Origin: Streptomyces sp. WM6386
GTDB lineage: Bacteria > Actinomycetota > Actinomycetes > Streptomycetales > Streptomycetaceae
Assembly (NCBI RefSeq): GCF_000972385.1
Contig: NZ_JXTE01000037.1
Coordinates: forward strand, 18,181-82,180
Length of the DNA: 64,000 nucleotides
Reading direction: 5' to 3'
Positions within the stretch are counted from its first letter, which is position 1. The number at the start of each line of letters is the position of its first letter. Under the pieces are notes generated by a model. It was given only the letters and a program-made list of their open reading frames with translations, had not been told where the DNA came from and made no database searches. Below, in pieces: positions 1 through 8,793 of the stretch. Made by a program: the position numbers and the translations under genes.

Positions 1-138
1 GGGGAGCGACTCGATCGCCTCGCGCAGCACGGGGTCGACCGACGCCCGGGCCCGCTCCAGGATCACCGCCGCCTCGTGCCCGTCGAGCGGCTCCGTCCCG
101 GCAGGGTGCTGTGTCGCCTCCCTCATGAGCTCGGCCAT
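1..138 (-). CDS. Probable encapsulin cargo polyprenyl transferase, N-terminal 46 residues only
   Basis: Only the first 46 codons lie in the window; the gene continues past the left edge. The start is the ATG at 138. A second in-frame ATG at 126 is possible, because the ribosome site before 138 is weak. The visible part reads like the N-terminus of isoprenyl diphosphate synthases found beside family 2 encapsulins: a variable lead-in, then a helix with ILERARASVDPVLREAIESLP-like spacing. It lies 113 bp downstream of the encapsulin gene on the same strand, so co-transcription is likely. The Asp-rich catalytic motifs would lie outside the window, so the assignment rests mainly on neighbourhood and the short N-terminal match. 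It could be another prenyl-chain enzyme. Confidence 0.55.
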   Translation of the reverse strand, partial: MAELMREATQHPAGTEPLDGHEAAVILERARASVDPVLREAIESLP

Positions 139-251
139 GGAGGTCCCCTCGGAGAGTCCGCGGACGGTGGCGTTTGTGCTGCGACTGGGCGCATACGACC
201 GGGGTGTACCCGCCCGTGGGGGCGGGGACACGGTTCCCAGCTGCAGAAACG

Positions 252-1658
252 TCACCTCCACCGGCCGATCTCGACGTTCTCCAGCACGCCGAGCGCGTCC
301 GGCACAAGCACCGCGGCCGAGTAGTACGCCGTCACCAGGTACTTGATGATCGCCTGCTCATTGATGCCCATGAACCGCACCGACAGGCTCGGCTCGATCT
401 CGTCCGGGATACCGGCCTGCTGCAGACCGATGACGCCCTGCTCGGCCTCGCCGGTACGCATCGCGATGATCGAGGTCGTACGGGCCTCGGTGACCGGGAT
501 CTTGTTGCACGGGTAGATCGGCACCCCCCGCCAGGTGGGGATGCGGTTGCCGCCCACGTCGATGGTCTCGGGGACGAGTCCGCGCTTGTTGAGCTCACGC
601 CCGATCGCGGAGATCGCGCGCGGATGCGCGAGCAGCAGCTTGGTGCCGCGCCGCCTGCTGAGGAGCTCGTCCAGGTCGTCGGGGCTGGGCACGCCGTCGT
701 GCGGCTGGATGCGCTGGTCGTACTCGCAGTTGCTGAGCAGCCCGAACTCCCGGTTGTTGACGAGCTCGTGCTCCTGGCGCTCCTTCAACGCCTCCACGGT
801 CAGCCTCAGTTGCTGCTCGGTCTGGTTCATCGGCTGGTTGTAGAGGTCGGCCACGCGTGAGTGGATGCGCAACACCGTCTGGGCCACGCTCAGTTCGTAC
901 TCACGCGGCCGGGCCTCGTAGTCCACGAAGGTGTGCGGGATGTCCGGCTCACCGCTGTGGCCGGCCGCGAGGTCGATCGCCTTCTCACCGTATTTGTTGG
1001 TGCTCTGCTCCGGGATCGCGCGCAGCGCCTGGAGGTGCTCACGCAGGGAGTCGGTGCGCTCCGCGACCTGTTCGACGGCGTTGCGCGGAAGGACGAGCAC
1101 CGTGCAGCCGGTGACCGCGCGAGCGGTGTACTCCCAGATGGCCTCGGGGTCCAGCAGCGCCTGGTCGCCGAAGTAGGCGCCGTCGGCGAGGACTCCGAGG
1201 ACGGCGTCGTCGCCGTAGGGGCCCGTGCCGATCTTCTCCACCCTGCCGTGCGCCAGCAGGAAGACCACGTCGGCCTGGCTGCCGAACGAGGCGATCACGT
1301 CCCCCGCCGCGAACTCGCGCTGCTCACACCGGCGGGCGAGCTCCGTGAGCACCTCCTCGTCCTCGTACGACCGAAGCGCCGGCAGTTCGCACAGTTCCTC
1401 CGGAATGACCTCGACCCGATCGCCCGTCTTCACAAAAGTGACCCGGCCATCCCCCACGGCGTAGGTCAGCCGCCGGTTCACGCGGTACGTACCGCCTTGA
1501 ACATTCACCCAGGGCAGCGTGCGCAGCAGCCAGCGAGAGCTGATCTCCTGCATCTGGGGTGCGGACTTGGTGGTGGTGGCCAGGTTCCGCGCGGCCGCCG
1601 TGCCGAGACTCTGCTGCGGCCGGCCCTGCTCGGTGCGGACCTCTTCGCCTACCGACAT
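252..1658 (-). CDS. Family 2B encapsulin shell protein with inserted cyclic-nucleotide-binding-like domain
   Basis: A 468-residue protein with an HK97-fold shell interrupted by a CAP_ED/cNMP-like domain at about residues 103-212. The N-terminal arm (1-55) is polar. Residues 55-100 and 215-468 are typical of the family 2 encapsulins once annotated as Crp/Fnr-type regulators or major membrane protein I, ending in a conserved [11 protein letters not shown] tail. There is no helix-turn-helix after the cNMP domain, which argues against a transcription factor. The start is the ATG at 1658, preceded by a GGGAGGG ribosome site; the longer reading frame to 1982 has no such site. Known family 2B shells form protein nanocompartments whose cargo is encoded next door (prenyltransferases or terpene cyclases), which fits the gene at 1-138. 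In the phosphate-binding cassette region (about 162-185) the usual Glu is Asp and the PR pair is absent, so the ligand is uncertain. Confidence 0.85.
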   Translation of the reverse strand: MSVGEEVRTEQGRPQQSLGTAAARNLATTTKSAPQMQEISSRWLLRTLPWVNVQGGTYRVNRRLTYAVGDGRVTFVKTGDRVEVIPEELCELPALRSYEDEEVLTELARRCEQREFAAGDVIASFGSQADVVFLLAHGRVEKIGTGPYGDDAVLGVLADGAYFGDQALLDPEAIWEYTARAVTGCTVLVLPRNAVEQVAERTDSLREHLQALRAIPEQSTNKYGEKAIDLAAGHSGEPDIPHTFVDYEARPREYELSVAQTVLRIHSRVADLYNQPMNQTEQQLRLTVEALKERQEHELVNNREFGLLSNCEYDQRIQPHDGVPSPDDLDELLSRRRGTKLLLAHPRAISAIGRELNKRGLVPETIDVGGNRIPTWRGVPIYPCNKIPVTEARTTSIIAMRTGEAEQGVIGLQQAGIPDEIEPSLSVRFMGINEQAIIKYLVTAYYSAAVLVPDALGVLENVEIGRWR

Positions 1659-1942
1659 ATGAGAATTGCCCTCCCGGTCATACCCCCGCGCCGGTCTGCA
1701 CCGGGGCATCGAACTGCGGACCAGCCTTCCATCACGGAACGTGCCGGTGCTATTACACGAAAGAGTTGGAATGGATCTTCGATAACTGGGCAATACCGAG
1801 ATCTCGCACACCGTTCCCGGCCCGGTGTCCGAAACGGCTCGCACACCGTACGAACCAGGTAGTCCCGGCTGCCCGCCCCGGGTACAAGCAGCGGTACGAG
1901 CCGGTCGCGACAGGCGGTCGCCGCGCAAGCGAAGGAGGCGGC

Positions 1943-2533
1943 ATGGCCCCACCCATGTCCGCGAACACGTTCCTGGACGCACTGCAGGACGAGGGCGTCA
2001 CCGTCGTCCAGGTCGGCGACTGGAGACATCACAACCGCAATCACAAGGGCCCCTGGGGCCCGGTGCACGGCGTGATGATCCACCACACGGTGACCAAGGG
2101 CAGCGAACGCACCGTCGAACTCTGCCGCGACGGCTACGAGGGCCTCCCCGGCCCGCTCTGCCACGGCGTGATCACCAAGGACGGCCGCGTCCACCTCGTC
2201 GGCTACGGCCGCGCCAACCACGCGGGCCTCGGCGACGACGACGTCCTGCGCGCGGTGATCGCCGAGAAGGCCCTCCCGCCGGACAACGAGGCGAACACCG
2301 ACGGCAACCGCCACTTCTACGGCTTCGAGTGCGAGAACCTCGGCGACGGCAGGGACCCGTGGCCGGCGGCCCAACTGGAGGCGATCGAGAAGGTCGCCGC
2401 CGCGATCTGCCGCCACCACGGCTGGACGGAACGGTCGGTCATCGGCCACCTGGAGTGGCAGCCCGGGAAGGTGGACCCACGCGGCTTCACGATGGCGTCG
2501 ATGCGGGCACGGATCAGGGACCGTCTGAAGTGA
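1943..2533 (+). CDS. Peptidoglycan recognition protein / N-acetylmuramoyl-L-alanine amidase (amidase_2 type)
   Basis: 196 residues. It would cleave the amide bond between N-acetylmuramic acid and L-Ala in peptidoglycan. The amidase_2/PGRP fold is supported by MIHHT at 45-49 (first zinc His), a YGFECEN segment at about 126-132, and [13 protein letters not shown] at 168-180, with the second His and the K-x-D-P element. The start is the ATG at 1943, eight bases after a GAAGGAGGC ribosome site. No signal peptide or transmembrane segment is visible, unusual for a wall hydrolase; it resembles the catalytic part of phage-type endolysins or cytosolic recycling amidases. It is divergent from the encapsulin gene and 61 bp upstream of the deaminase gene. 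Family assignment is secure; location and substrate are inferred. Confidence 0.85.
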   Translation: MAPPMSANTFLDALQDEGVTVVQVGDWRHHNRNHKGPWGPVHGVMIHHTVTKGSERTVELCRDGYEGLPGPLCHGVITKDGRVHLVGYGRANHAGLGDDDVLRAVIAEKALPPDNEANTDGNRHFYGFECENLGDGRDPWPAAQLEAIEKVAAAICRHHGWTERSVIGHLEWQPGKVDPRGFTMASMRARIRDRLK

Positions 2534-2594
2534 GGAGCGTCCGAAGCAATGGCACGGATGTTCCGGGGGCGACCACGCAGGCGACAATGAGGGC

Positions 2595-3497
2595 GTGACC
2601 AGCACCGACCTCGCCGCCCTGCACCCCCGGCTCCCGTCGCCGCTGCAGGAGATCGAGGACGACCGCTTCACCCGTCGGGGCGTCCGCCTCCTCCTGAAAC
2701 GCGACGACCTCATCCACCCCGACCTCGTCGGCAACAAATGGCGCAAGCTCGCCCCGAACCTCACGGCCGCGGCCGGCCGCACGGTGCTCACCTTCGGCGG
2801 CGCGTACTCCAACCACCTGCGCGCGACGGCCGCCGCGGGGCGGTTGCTGGGGCTGCCGACGGTCGGCGTGGTCCGCGGCGACGAACTGGCCGACCGGCCC
2901 CTGAACCCCTCCCTGACCCGTTGCGTGTCCGACGGCATGCGGCTGTGTTTCGTCGACAGGTCGACCTATCGCCGCAAGAACGAGCCATCGACTCTGGCAG
3001 CGGTTCTGCACGCGGCGGGGGCCGAGGACGCGTACGTCGTGCCGGAGGGCGGGAGCAACGCGCTTGCGGTACGGGGCTGCCGAGCGCTCGGCGAGGAGTT
3101 GCGGGGGCGGGCCGACGTGGTCGCGGTGGCGTGCGGGACGGGCGGCACCTTCGCGGGGCTGGCGGCGGGACTGGGGCCGGGTCAGCGGGTGTTGGGGATA
3201 CCGGTGCTCAAGGGCGGTTTCCTGACGGCCGACATAGAGGGCCTGCAACGGGAGGCGTTCGGGGGCCGTCGCGGCGACTGGTCACTGGAGGACCGGTTCC
3301 ATTTCGGGGGTTACGCACGTACGACACCCGAACTCGACGCCTTCGCGGAGGACTTCGAGGGGCGCCACGGGGTGGGGGTGGAGCGGCTGTATGTCGCCAA
3401 GTTGCTGTATGGACTTGTTGCGTTGTCGGAAGAGGACACGTTTCCGGCGGGGACCAAGGTGGTCGCGGTGATCACCGGGAATCCGTTCCACGGATGA
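2595..3497 (+). CDS. PLP-dependent 1-aminocyclopropane-1-carboxylate deaminase / D-cysteine desulfhydrase family
   Basis: 300 residues, fold type II PLP enzyme (tryptophan synthase beta superfamily). The Schiff-base lysine is in GNKWRK at 46-51, followed by the substrate-loop YSNH at 71-74 and the phosphate-binding Gly-rich CGTGGT near residue 180. Members deaminate ACC to 2-oxobutanoate or desulfhydrate D-cysteine; sequence alone cannot separate the two here. The start is the GTG at 2595. It is 61 bp after the amidase gene on the same strand and converges on the antiporter gene with a gap of only 19 bp. The length is slightly shorter than typical ACC deaminases (about 330), closer to D-cysteine desulfhydrase-like proteins of actinobacteria. 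Confidence 0.8.
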   Translation: MTSTDLAALHPRLPSPLQEIEDDRFTRRGVRLLLKRDDLIHPDLVGNKWRKLAPNLTAAAGRTVLTFGGAYSNHLRATAAAGRLLGLPTVGVVRGDELADRPLNPSLTRCVSDGMRLCFVDRSTYRRKNEPSTLAAVLHAAGAEDAYVVPEGGSNALAVRGCRALGEELRGRADVVAVACGTGGTFAGLAAGLGPGQRVLGIPVLKGGFLTADIEGLQREAFGGRRGDWSLEDRFHFGGYARTTPELDAFAEDFEGRHGVGVERLYVAKLLYGLVALSEEDTFPAGTKVVAVITGNPFHG

Positions 3498-3516
3498 TGA
3501 GCGGGACTACGAGATG

Positions 3517-5109
3517 TCACGCCGCCTCCCGATACGCCGCCGCCTCCTCCAGGTCCAGCCTGCGCAGCAGGGTCCGCAGCATCTCGTCGTCGATGTAGCG
3601 CGCGTCCCGCAGCTTCACGAACACCTCGCGTTCGGCGCCGATCATCTCCCGGGACAGCCGTCGGTATGTGTCGTCGACGGTCTCGCCGGTCACCGGGTTC
3701 ACCGAGCCGAGGCGCTCCCAGACGGCGTTGCGGCGGCGTTCCAGGACCGTGCGGAGGCGGTCGGCAAGGGGTTGTGGGAGGGCGTTGCGTTCGTCGGACA
3801 GGAGGTCGTCCAGGTGGCGTTCGGCGGCCCGGGAGGCCTGTGCCTGGGCGTTGGCCTCCGCCAGGGTCTCGGCCTGGGCGTCGCGGCCGGGGAGCTTCAG
3901 CAGGCGGATCAGCGGGGGGAGGGTGACGCCCTGGACGACCAGGGTGCCGATGACGGTGGTGAAGGTCAGGAAGAGGATGAGGTTGCGGCCGGGGAACGGC
4001 TCGCCGTGCATGGTCTCGGGGATCGAGAAGGCGATGGCCAGCGAGACGACACCGCGCATGCCGGCCCAGGCGATCACGAAGGGCGCCTTCCAGGTGGGGT
4101 TGTCCTCACGCTCCCTGATCCGCGAGGAGAGCAGGAGCGGCAGGAAGGTCGCGGGGTACACCCAGACGAACCGGGAGACGACGACCACCGCGAAGACGGC
4201 CACCGCGTACCAGGCGGCGTCGCCACCCTCGTACTCCCCGAGACCCTTCACGACGACGCGCAGCTGCAGGCCGATGAGGGCGAAGACCGACGACTCCAGG
4301 ACGAAGGCGACCATCTTCCACACGGCGTCCTCCTGGAGGCGGGTGGCGAAGTCGACCTCCCACGCGCGGTGTCCGAGGAAGAGGGCCACGACGACGACCG
4401 CGAGGACTCCTGAGGCGTGGAACTGCTCGGCGGCGGCGTAGGCGACGAAGGGGATCAGCAGGGAGAGGGTGTTCTGGAGCAGCGGTTCCTTGAGGTGGGT
4501 GCGCAGCCAGTGGATCGGGACCATCAGGATCAGACCGACCGCGACGCCGCCGACCGCCGCGAGCAGGAACTCGCCGATGCCGCCCGCCCAGGACGCGCCC
4601 TCGCCGACCGCGGCCGCGAGGGCGACCCGGTAGGCGGTGATCGCGGTGGCGTCGTTCACCAGGGACTCGCCCTGGAGGATCGTGGTGATCCGGGACGGCA
4701 GCCCCACCCGGCGCGCGACCGCCGTCGCCGCGACCGCGTCCGGCGGCGCCACCACCGCGCCCAGGACGAGTGCGCCGGTCAGCGACAGGCCGGGCACGAT
4801 TCGGTAGGCGGCCCAGCCGACGACGAAGGTCGCGAAGAGCACGTACCCCACGGACAGCAGCGCCACGGGCCGCAGTTGCGCGCGCAGGTCGAGGTAGGAG
4901 CTGTCGGTGGCCGCCGAGTGCAGCAGCGGGGGCAGCACGAGGGGCAGGACGACGTCCGGGTCGAGGGTGTACTCCGGGACCCCCGGGACGTACGAGAGCA
5001 CCAGCCCCACGGCGACCAGCAGCAGCGGTGCCGGCACCGGGGTGCGCCGGGCCGCCGCGGCGACCGCGGCGCTGCCCGCCACCAGCAACAGCAGTGGCAT
5101 CACGTCCAT
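3517..5109 (-). CDS. Na+/H+ antiporter, CPA1 (NhaP/NhaK-like) family
   Basis: 530 residues. About 12 transmembrane helices occupy residues 1-400, followed by a hydrophilic C-terminal tail of about 130 residues typical of bacterial CPA1 exchangers. Visible family signatures include LVNDATAI around residue 145 (the cation-binding Asp region) and a later WAGMRGVVSLA. It would expel Na+ or K+ in exchange for protons at the plasma membrane. The start is the ATG at 5109 after a GAGGGCGGG site; an ATG at 5100 is an alternative. It is divergent from the zinc finger gene at 5172, so both promoters lie in 62 bp. Confidence 0.9.
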   Translation of the reverse strand: MDVMPLLLLVAGSAAVAAAARRTPVPAPLLLVAVGLVLSYVPGVPEYTLDPDVVLPLVLPPLLHSAATDSSYLDLRAQLRPVALLSVGYVLFATFVVGWAAYRIVPGLSLTGALVLGAVVAPPDAVAATAVARRVGLPSRITTILQGESLVNDATAITAYRVALAAAVGEGASWAGGIGEFLLAAVGGVAVGLILMVPIHWLRTHLKEPLLQNTLSLLIPFVAYAAAEQFHASGVLAVVVVALFLGHRAWEVDFATRLQEDAVWKMVAFVLESSVFALIGLQLRVVVKGLGEYEGGDAAWYAVAVFAVVVVSRFVWVYPATFLPLLLSSRIREREDNPTWKAPFVIAWAGMRGVVSLAIAFSIPETMHGEPFPGRNLILFLTFTTVIGTLVVQGVTLPPLIRLLKLPGRDAQAETLAEANAQAQASRAAERHLDDLLSDERNALPQPLADRLRTVLERRRNAVWERLGSVNPVTGETVDDTYRRLSREMIGAEREVFVKLRDARYIDDEMLRTLLRRLDLEEAAAYREAA

Positions 5110-5171
5110 GGTTCTCGCCCGCCCTCGTTTTTCCGCGCGGCCTTCCGCGCGGCCGTCGTAATCTGGCAATC

Positions 5172-5432
5172 ATGAAACAGTGCACGCATGCCGACGCGCT
5201 GCCGCACCCGGAACCCGCCCCGCTGAGCGACACGTGTGTCGAGTGTCTGCGCGAGGGCCGACACCCGGTGCAGCTGCGACTGTGCCTCGACTGCGGCCAC
5301 GTCGGCTGCTGCGACTCCTCGCCGGGCAGACATGCCACCGAGCACCACAAGGATTCCGGACACCCGATCATGCGGACATTCGAACCCGGTGAGAGCTGGC
5401 GATGGTGCTTCGTGGACCACGTACTCGTATGA
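5172..5432 (+). CDS. UBP-type zinc finger domain protein
   Basis: 86 residues, essentially one ZnF-UBP domain. Ordered Cys/His ligands are visible: C4 and H6, then C21-x2-C24, C37-x2-C40, a further Cys pair and several His (RHATEHH, SGHPI). In eukaryotes this fold binds ubiquitin C-termini; its role in actinobacteria, where it occurs as a free-standing small protein, is not established. The start is the ATG at 5172. It is divergent from the Na+/H+ antiporter, a pairing I have seen in other Streptomyces; functional coupling is inference only. Confidence 0.8.
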   Translation: MKQCTHADALPHPEPAPLSDTCVECLREGRHPVQLRLCLDCGHVGCCDSSPGRHATEHHKDSGHPIMRTFEPGESWRWCFVDHVLV

Positions 5433-5456
5433 CCTCGGACCGCTCCGGTTTTCGAC

Positions 5457-5482
5457 GGTTCGACGGTCTGACGTCTGGGTAC
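5457..5482 (+). promoter_or_regulatory. Candidate SigB-family promoter upstream of the anti-sigma/sigH operon
   Basis: GGTT (5457-5460), a 16-bp spacer and GGGTAC (5477-5482) fit the GNNT-N14-16-GGGTAC/T pattern of Streptomyces SigB/SigH-type promoters. It lies about 210 bp before the anti-sigma gene, so an autoregulatory SigH promoter is plausible. Confidence 0.45.
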
Positions 5483-5691
5483 GTCAACCCGGCGCGCGTT
5501 CTTCCCAATTGGAGCCGCAGACCCCTAGACACGGAGCGTGTCCACAGTTTTACTGTGAGTGACGCCGAGGGGTTGGGGTCCTGGGGACAGGAAAGTTGAG
5601 AGCGCGATAGCGTCACCGCTGAACCACACTTCGCGTTACCCCGGGGGGCGACCCTCGGCCCCGAAAAGCTTGTACCACCTTGGAGGTGAGG

Positions 5692-6105
5692 GTGTCCCAG
5701 ATCGCAGGCGAGCCCGCGACCCAGGACTTCGTGGAAGTCCGGCTGCCGGCTGCGGGTGCCTACCTGTCGGTGCTGCGTACGGCGACTGCCGGCCTCGCGG
5801 CCCGTTTGGACTTCACCCTCGACGAGATCGAGGACCTGCGCATCGCGGTGGACGAGGCCTGCGCGATCCTGCTCCAGCAGGCCGTGCCCGGCTCGGTGCT
5901 CAGTTGTGTCTTCCGCCTCGTCGACGACTCACTCGAGGTCACCGTCTCGGCGCCGACCACGGACGGTCACGCCCCCGCGCGTGACACCTTCGCCTGGACC
6001 GTCCTGTCCGCTCTCGCGGGCAAGGTCTCCTCAGCCGTGGACGACGACAAAACCGTTTCGATCAGCCTCTACAAACAGCGCGGCGCGGGACCCGGGCCGG
6101 CGTGA
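5692..6105 (+). CDS. prsH: RsbW-like anti-sigma factor of SigH (ATP-binding, GHKL-type)
   Basis: 137 residues with the SpoIIAB/RsbW HATPase fold: an N-terminal strand-helix, then a DLRIAVDEAC motif (N-box-like, around residues 55-64) and a degenerate C-terminal ATP lid. It is expected to bind and silence the sigma factor encoded directly downstream; the GTGA overlap at 6102-6105 gives translational coupling. The start chosen is the GTG at 5692 following TGGAGGTGAG; a TTG at 5680 extends the frame but overlaps that ribosome site. By position and content it matches S. coelicolor prsH/rshA, the SigH antagonist. A GHKL Asn is replaced by Asp (VDEAC), as in several actinobacterial homologues. Confidence 0.85.
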   Translation: MSQIAGEPATQDFVEVRLPAAGAYLSVLRTATAGLAARLDFTLDEIEDLRIAVDEACAILLQQAVPGSVLSCVFRLVDDSLEVTVSAPTTDGHAPARDTFAWTVLSALAGKVSSAVDDDKTVSISLYKQRGAGPGPA

Positions 6106-7199
6106 GGACAGGGGACGGGCCGGTGCGTGACGAAGAGCGCGGCACACGGGAGCTGCCGACCGAGGGCACAGGCGGGTCCCGACGCACGGGGGACGGCGTC
6201 AACAGCATCCCCGAACAGGCCCGGCCGCATCCGGAGGACGACTCGCCGGAGGCCGGCTTCCTGGACGACGGGCAGCGGGATCAGGAAGGTGCCGTGCAGA
6301 GCGTGCCTCTGGACGGACGGATCGGGGTCTCCCCTGTCCGAGCAGAGACGAGGGCTCGGGGAAGGGCGACGGGCGGGACGATGAGCGAGCACCAGCGAGA
6401 CGATCAACAGGGCGCGCAGAGCGGGCAGGCCACGCAGCACAACCCTCAGGACCGCAGCGGAGCACGCGCGCTGTTCATCGAGCTGCGCAAGCTGCAGGAC
6501 GGCAGCACGGAGTACGCGGACCTGCGCAACCGGCTGGTCCGTATGCACCTGCCGCTCGTCGAGCACCTCGCGCGCCGCTTCCGCAACCGCGGCGAGCCGC
6601 TGGACGATCTGACCCAGGTCGCCACCATCGGCCTGATCAAGTCGGTCGACCGCTTCGACCCGGAGCGTGGCGTCGAGTTCTCGACGTACGCGACCCCGAC
6701 GGTCGTCGGCGAGATCAAGCGGCATTTCCGGGACAAGGGCTGGGCGGTCCGCGTCCCGCGCAGGCTCCAGGAACTGCGCCTCGCGCTCACCACGGCGACG
6801 GCGGAGCTCTCGCAACTGCACGGCCGCTCCCCCACGGTCCACGAGCTGGCCGAGAAGCTGGGCATCTCGGAGGAGGAGGTCCTGGAGGGCCTGGAGTCCG
6901 CCAACGCGTACTCCACGCTGTCCCTGGACGTCCCGGACACCGACGACGAGTCACCGGCGGTGGCGGACACCCTGGGCGCGGAGGACGAGGCGCTGGAGGG
7001 CGTCGAGTACCGCGAGTCGCTCAAGCCGCTGCTCGAGGACCTGCCGCCGCGCGAGAAGCGGATCCTGCTGCTGCGGTTCTTCGGCAACATGACGCAGTCG
7101 CAGATCGCGCAGGAGGTCGGCATCTCGCAGATGCATGTCTCCCGGCTGCTGGCGCGGACGCTGGCGCAGCTGCGGGAGAAGCTCCTGGTGGAGGAGTAG
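6102..7199 (+). CDS. sigH: Stress/developmental RNA polymerase sigma factor SigH (SigB/F/G subfamily)
   Basis: 365 residues from the coupled GTG at 6102. The first 93 residues are a low-complexity acidic extension. The sigma-70 core follows: region 2 around 125-195 (RMHLPLVEHLARRF, FSTYATPTVVGEIKRHF), region 3 (SPTVHELAEKLGISEEEV) and region 4 (FFGNMTQSQIAQEVGISQ HTH). The class is SigB-like, with no region 1.1. An internal in-frame ATG at 6381 would give a 272-residue core protein, and a GTG at 6123 is another option; S. coelicolor SigH is known to exist as several isoforms. It is co-transcribed with the upstream anti-sigma gene and converges on the membrane gene ending at 7214. Confidence 0.9.
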   Translation: MRTGDGPVRDEERGTRELPTEGTGGSRRTGDGVNSIPEQARPHPEDDSPEAGFLDDGQRDQEGAVQSVPLDGRIGVSPVRAETRARGRATGGTMSEHQRDDQQGAQSGQATQHNPQDRSGARALFIELRKLQDGSTEYADLRNRLVRMHLPLVEHLARRFRNRGEPLDDLTQVATIGLIKSVDRFDPERGVEFSTYATPTVVGEIKRHFRDKGWAVRVPRRLQELRLALTTATAELSQLHGRSPTVHELAEKLGISEEEVLEGLESANAYSTLSLDVPDTDDESPAVADTLGAEDEALEGVEYRESLKPLLEDLPPREKRILLLRFFGNMTQSQIAQEVGISQMHVSRLLARTLAQLREKLLVEE

Positions 7200-7213
7200 C
7201 CGAGGGCCGGGCC

Positions 7214-7663
7214 CTACTTCTCCGCACCGCCGGCGTTGCCGGGCCCGCGGATTCCGAGGGCCCGGGTCGTCTCTGCGTTGACGAGCAGGACGAGCGCGGT
7301 GACCGCGACGACCGCGAGCACGATCCCCGCCGGAATCGCCACACTGTCGGCCTGCAACAGGTTGTAGGCCACGGGCAGCGCCAGGATCTGTGTGATGACG
7401 GCGGGCCCCCGGCTCCAGCTACGGCGGCCGAGCAGCCCCCGCGCGGCGAGCAGTGGCAGCAGGGCGAGGACGATCACCGTGATGCCGCCGGTGACACCGG
7501 TCTCCCTGTTGTCCGGGTCGCCCGTGAATCCCGCCACGAGCATCCACACGCCCCCGACGAACAGTGCGAGCCCCTCCAGCGCGGCCAGCGCGGCGGCGTA
7601 GGTCAGCCGCCGCGGCCGCGGACCGACGGTTTCCTCGGGAACGGGCGTCTGCTCACTGGTCAC
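7214..7663 (-). CDS. Four-helix integral membrane protein, unknown function
   Basis: 149 residues with about four hydrophobic segments: near 22-44, 60-80, 90-112 and 112-130. The N-terminus is proline-rich and hydrophilic. I see no catalytic or binding motif. The start is a GTG at 7663 just after the gene for the protein's cytosolic tail region would begin; a longer frame to 7687 has no ribosome site. It lies between convergent sigH and divergent lipid kinase gene, a position conserved in S. coelicolor as I recall (the gene next to sigH). The function cannot be named. Confidence 0.7.
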   Translation of the reverse strand: MTSEQTPVPEETVGPRPRRLTYAAALAALEGLALFVGGVWMLVAGFTGDPDNRETGVTGGITVIVLALLPLLAARGLLGRRSWSRGPAVITQILALPVAYNLLQADSVAIPAGIVLAVVAVTALVLLVNAETTRALGIRGPGNAGGAEK

Positions 7664-7824
7664 CCCTGAAGGGTATCGGCCGCCCACAGCGCCCCCATGG
7701 CGGGCCCGAGCGTCTCTCCGGCGGTTCCGGGACCCATCGCCGTGGCGAGGTTCACGTGATCATCTCTTACTTGATCCCTACCTCGGCCTGTGCCGGGTAC
7801 CACCCAGTAGGTACCCTGCAACTC

Positions 7825-8793
7825 ATGCGTGCACTTCTCGTGGTCAATCCGGCAGCTACCACCACAAGCGCACGTACGCGCGATGTGCTGATCCACGCGC
7901 TCGCGAGCGAGATGAAGCTCGAGGCGGTCACCACCGAGTACCGAGGGCACGCGCGCGACCTGGGCAGGCAGGCGGCGGAGAGCCGGGACGTCGATCTGGT
8001 GGTCGCCCTCGGCGGCGACGGGACGGTCAACGAGGTCGTCAACGGTCTGCTGCACGCCGGGCCCGATCCGGAGCGCCTCCCCCGTCTCGCCGTGGTCCCC
8101 GGCGGCTCCACCAACGTCTTCGCCCGCGCCCTGGGCCTGCCCAACGACGCCGTGGAGGCGACCGGCGCGATCCTGGACGCTCTGCGCGACGGCAGCGAGC
8201 GCACGGTCGGCCTGGGCCTGACCTCGGGCACGCCCGGCACGGAGGACGAGGCGGTGCCCGCGCGCTGGTTCACCTTCAACGCGGGTCTCGGTTTCGACGC
8301 CGGCGTGGTCGGCCGGGTCGAGCAGCAGCGGGAGCGCGGCAGGAAGTCGACGCATGCGCTCTACGTCCGCCAGGCCATGCGTCAGTTCTTCGGTGAGGCC
8401 CACCGCCGGCACGGCACGATCACCTTGGAGCGCCCGGACGCCGATCCGGTGACCGATCTGGTGCTGTCCATAGTCTCGAACACTTCTCCGTGGACGTTCC
8501 TGGGCAATCACCCGATGTACGCGTCGCCTAAGGCCTCGTTCGATAAAGGCCTCGACGTACTCGGTCTCAGCCGAATGACGACGACCGCGGTTGCCCGGTA
8601 TGGCACCCAGTTGCTCACTTCGTCCCCCGAGCGTGGCCCGCATGGCAAGCATGCGTTCTCCCTGCACGACCTGGACCAGTTCACCTTGCATTCCAAGGTG
8701 CCCCTGCCCCTTCAGATGGACGGCGACCACCTCGGGCTGCGTACGAGCGTGACGTTCACAGGCGTACGCCGTGCACTGCGTGTGATTGTGTGA
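7825..8793 (+). CDS. Diacylglycerol/sphingosine kinase-like lipid kinase (DAGK catalytic domain)
   Basis: 322 residues. The N-terminal DAGK_cat domain carries VNPAA at 7-11, the nucleotide-binding GGDGTVNEVVNG near residues 70-81 and PGGSTNVFAR near 95. The C-terminal half is the lid beta-sandwich with LPLQMDGDHLG. The family phosphorylates diacylglycerol, or in some members undecaprenol or other lipids, at the membrane; YegS/DgkB-type enzymes have the same length. The start is the ATG at 7825. The leader is very short (GTACCCTGCAACTC) with no good Shine-Dalgarno sequence, so a leaderless or near-leaderless transcript is possible. Confidence 0.85.
   Translation: MRALLVVNPAATTTSARTRDVLIHALASEMKLEAVTTEYRGHARDLGRQAAESRDVDLVVALGGDGTVNEVVNGLLHAGPDPERLPRLAVVPGGSTNVFARALGLPNDAVEATGAILDALRDGSERTVGLGLTSGTPGTEDEAVPARWFTFNAGLGFDAGVVGRVEQQRERGRKSTHALYVRQAMRQFFGEAHRRHGTITLERPDADPVTDLVLSIVSNTSPWTFLGNHPMYASPKASFDKGLDVLGLSRMTTTAVARYGTQLLTSSPERGPHGKHAFSLHDLDQFTLHSKVPLPLQMDGDHLGLRTSVTFTGVRRALRVIV

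Noticed and set aside
174..860. Long plus-strand frame opposite the encapsulin gene
   Set aside because: It is an antisense shadow with no ribosome site; the encapsulin gene on the other strand has full-length family similarity.
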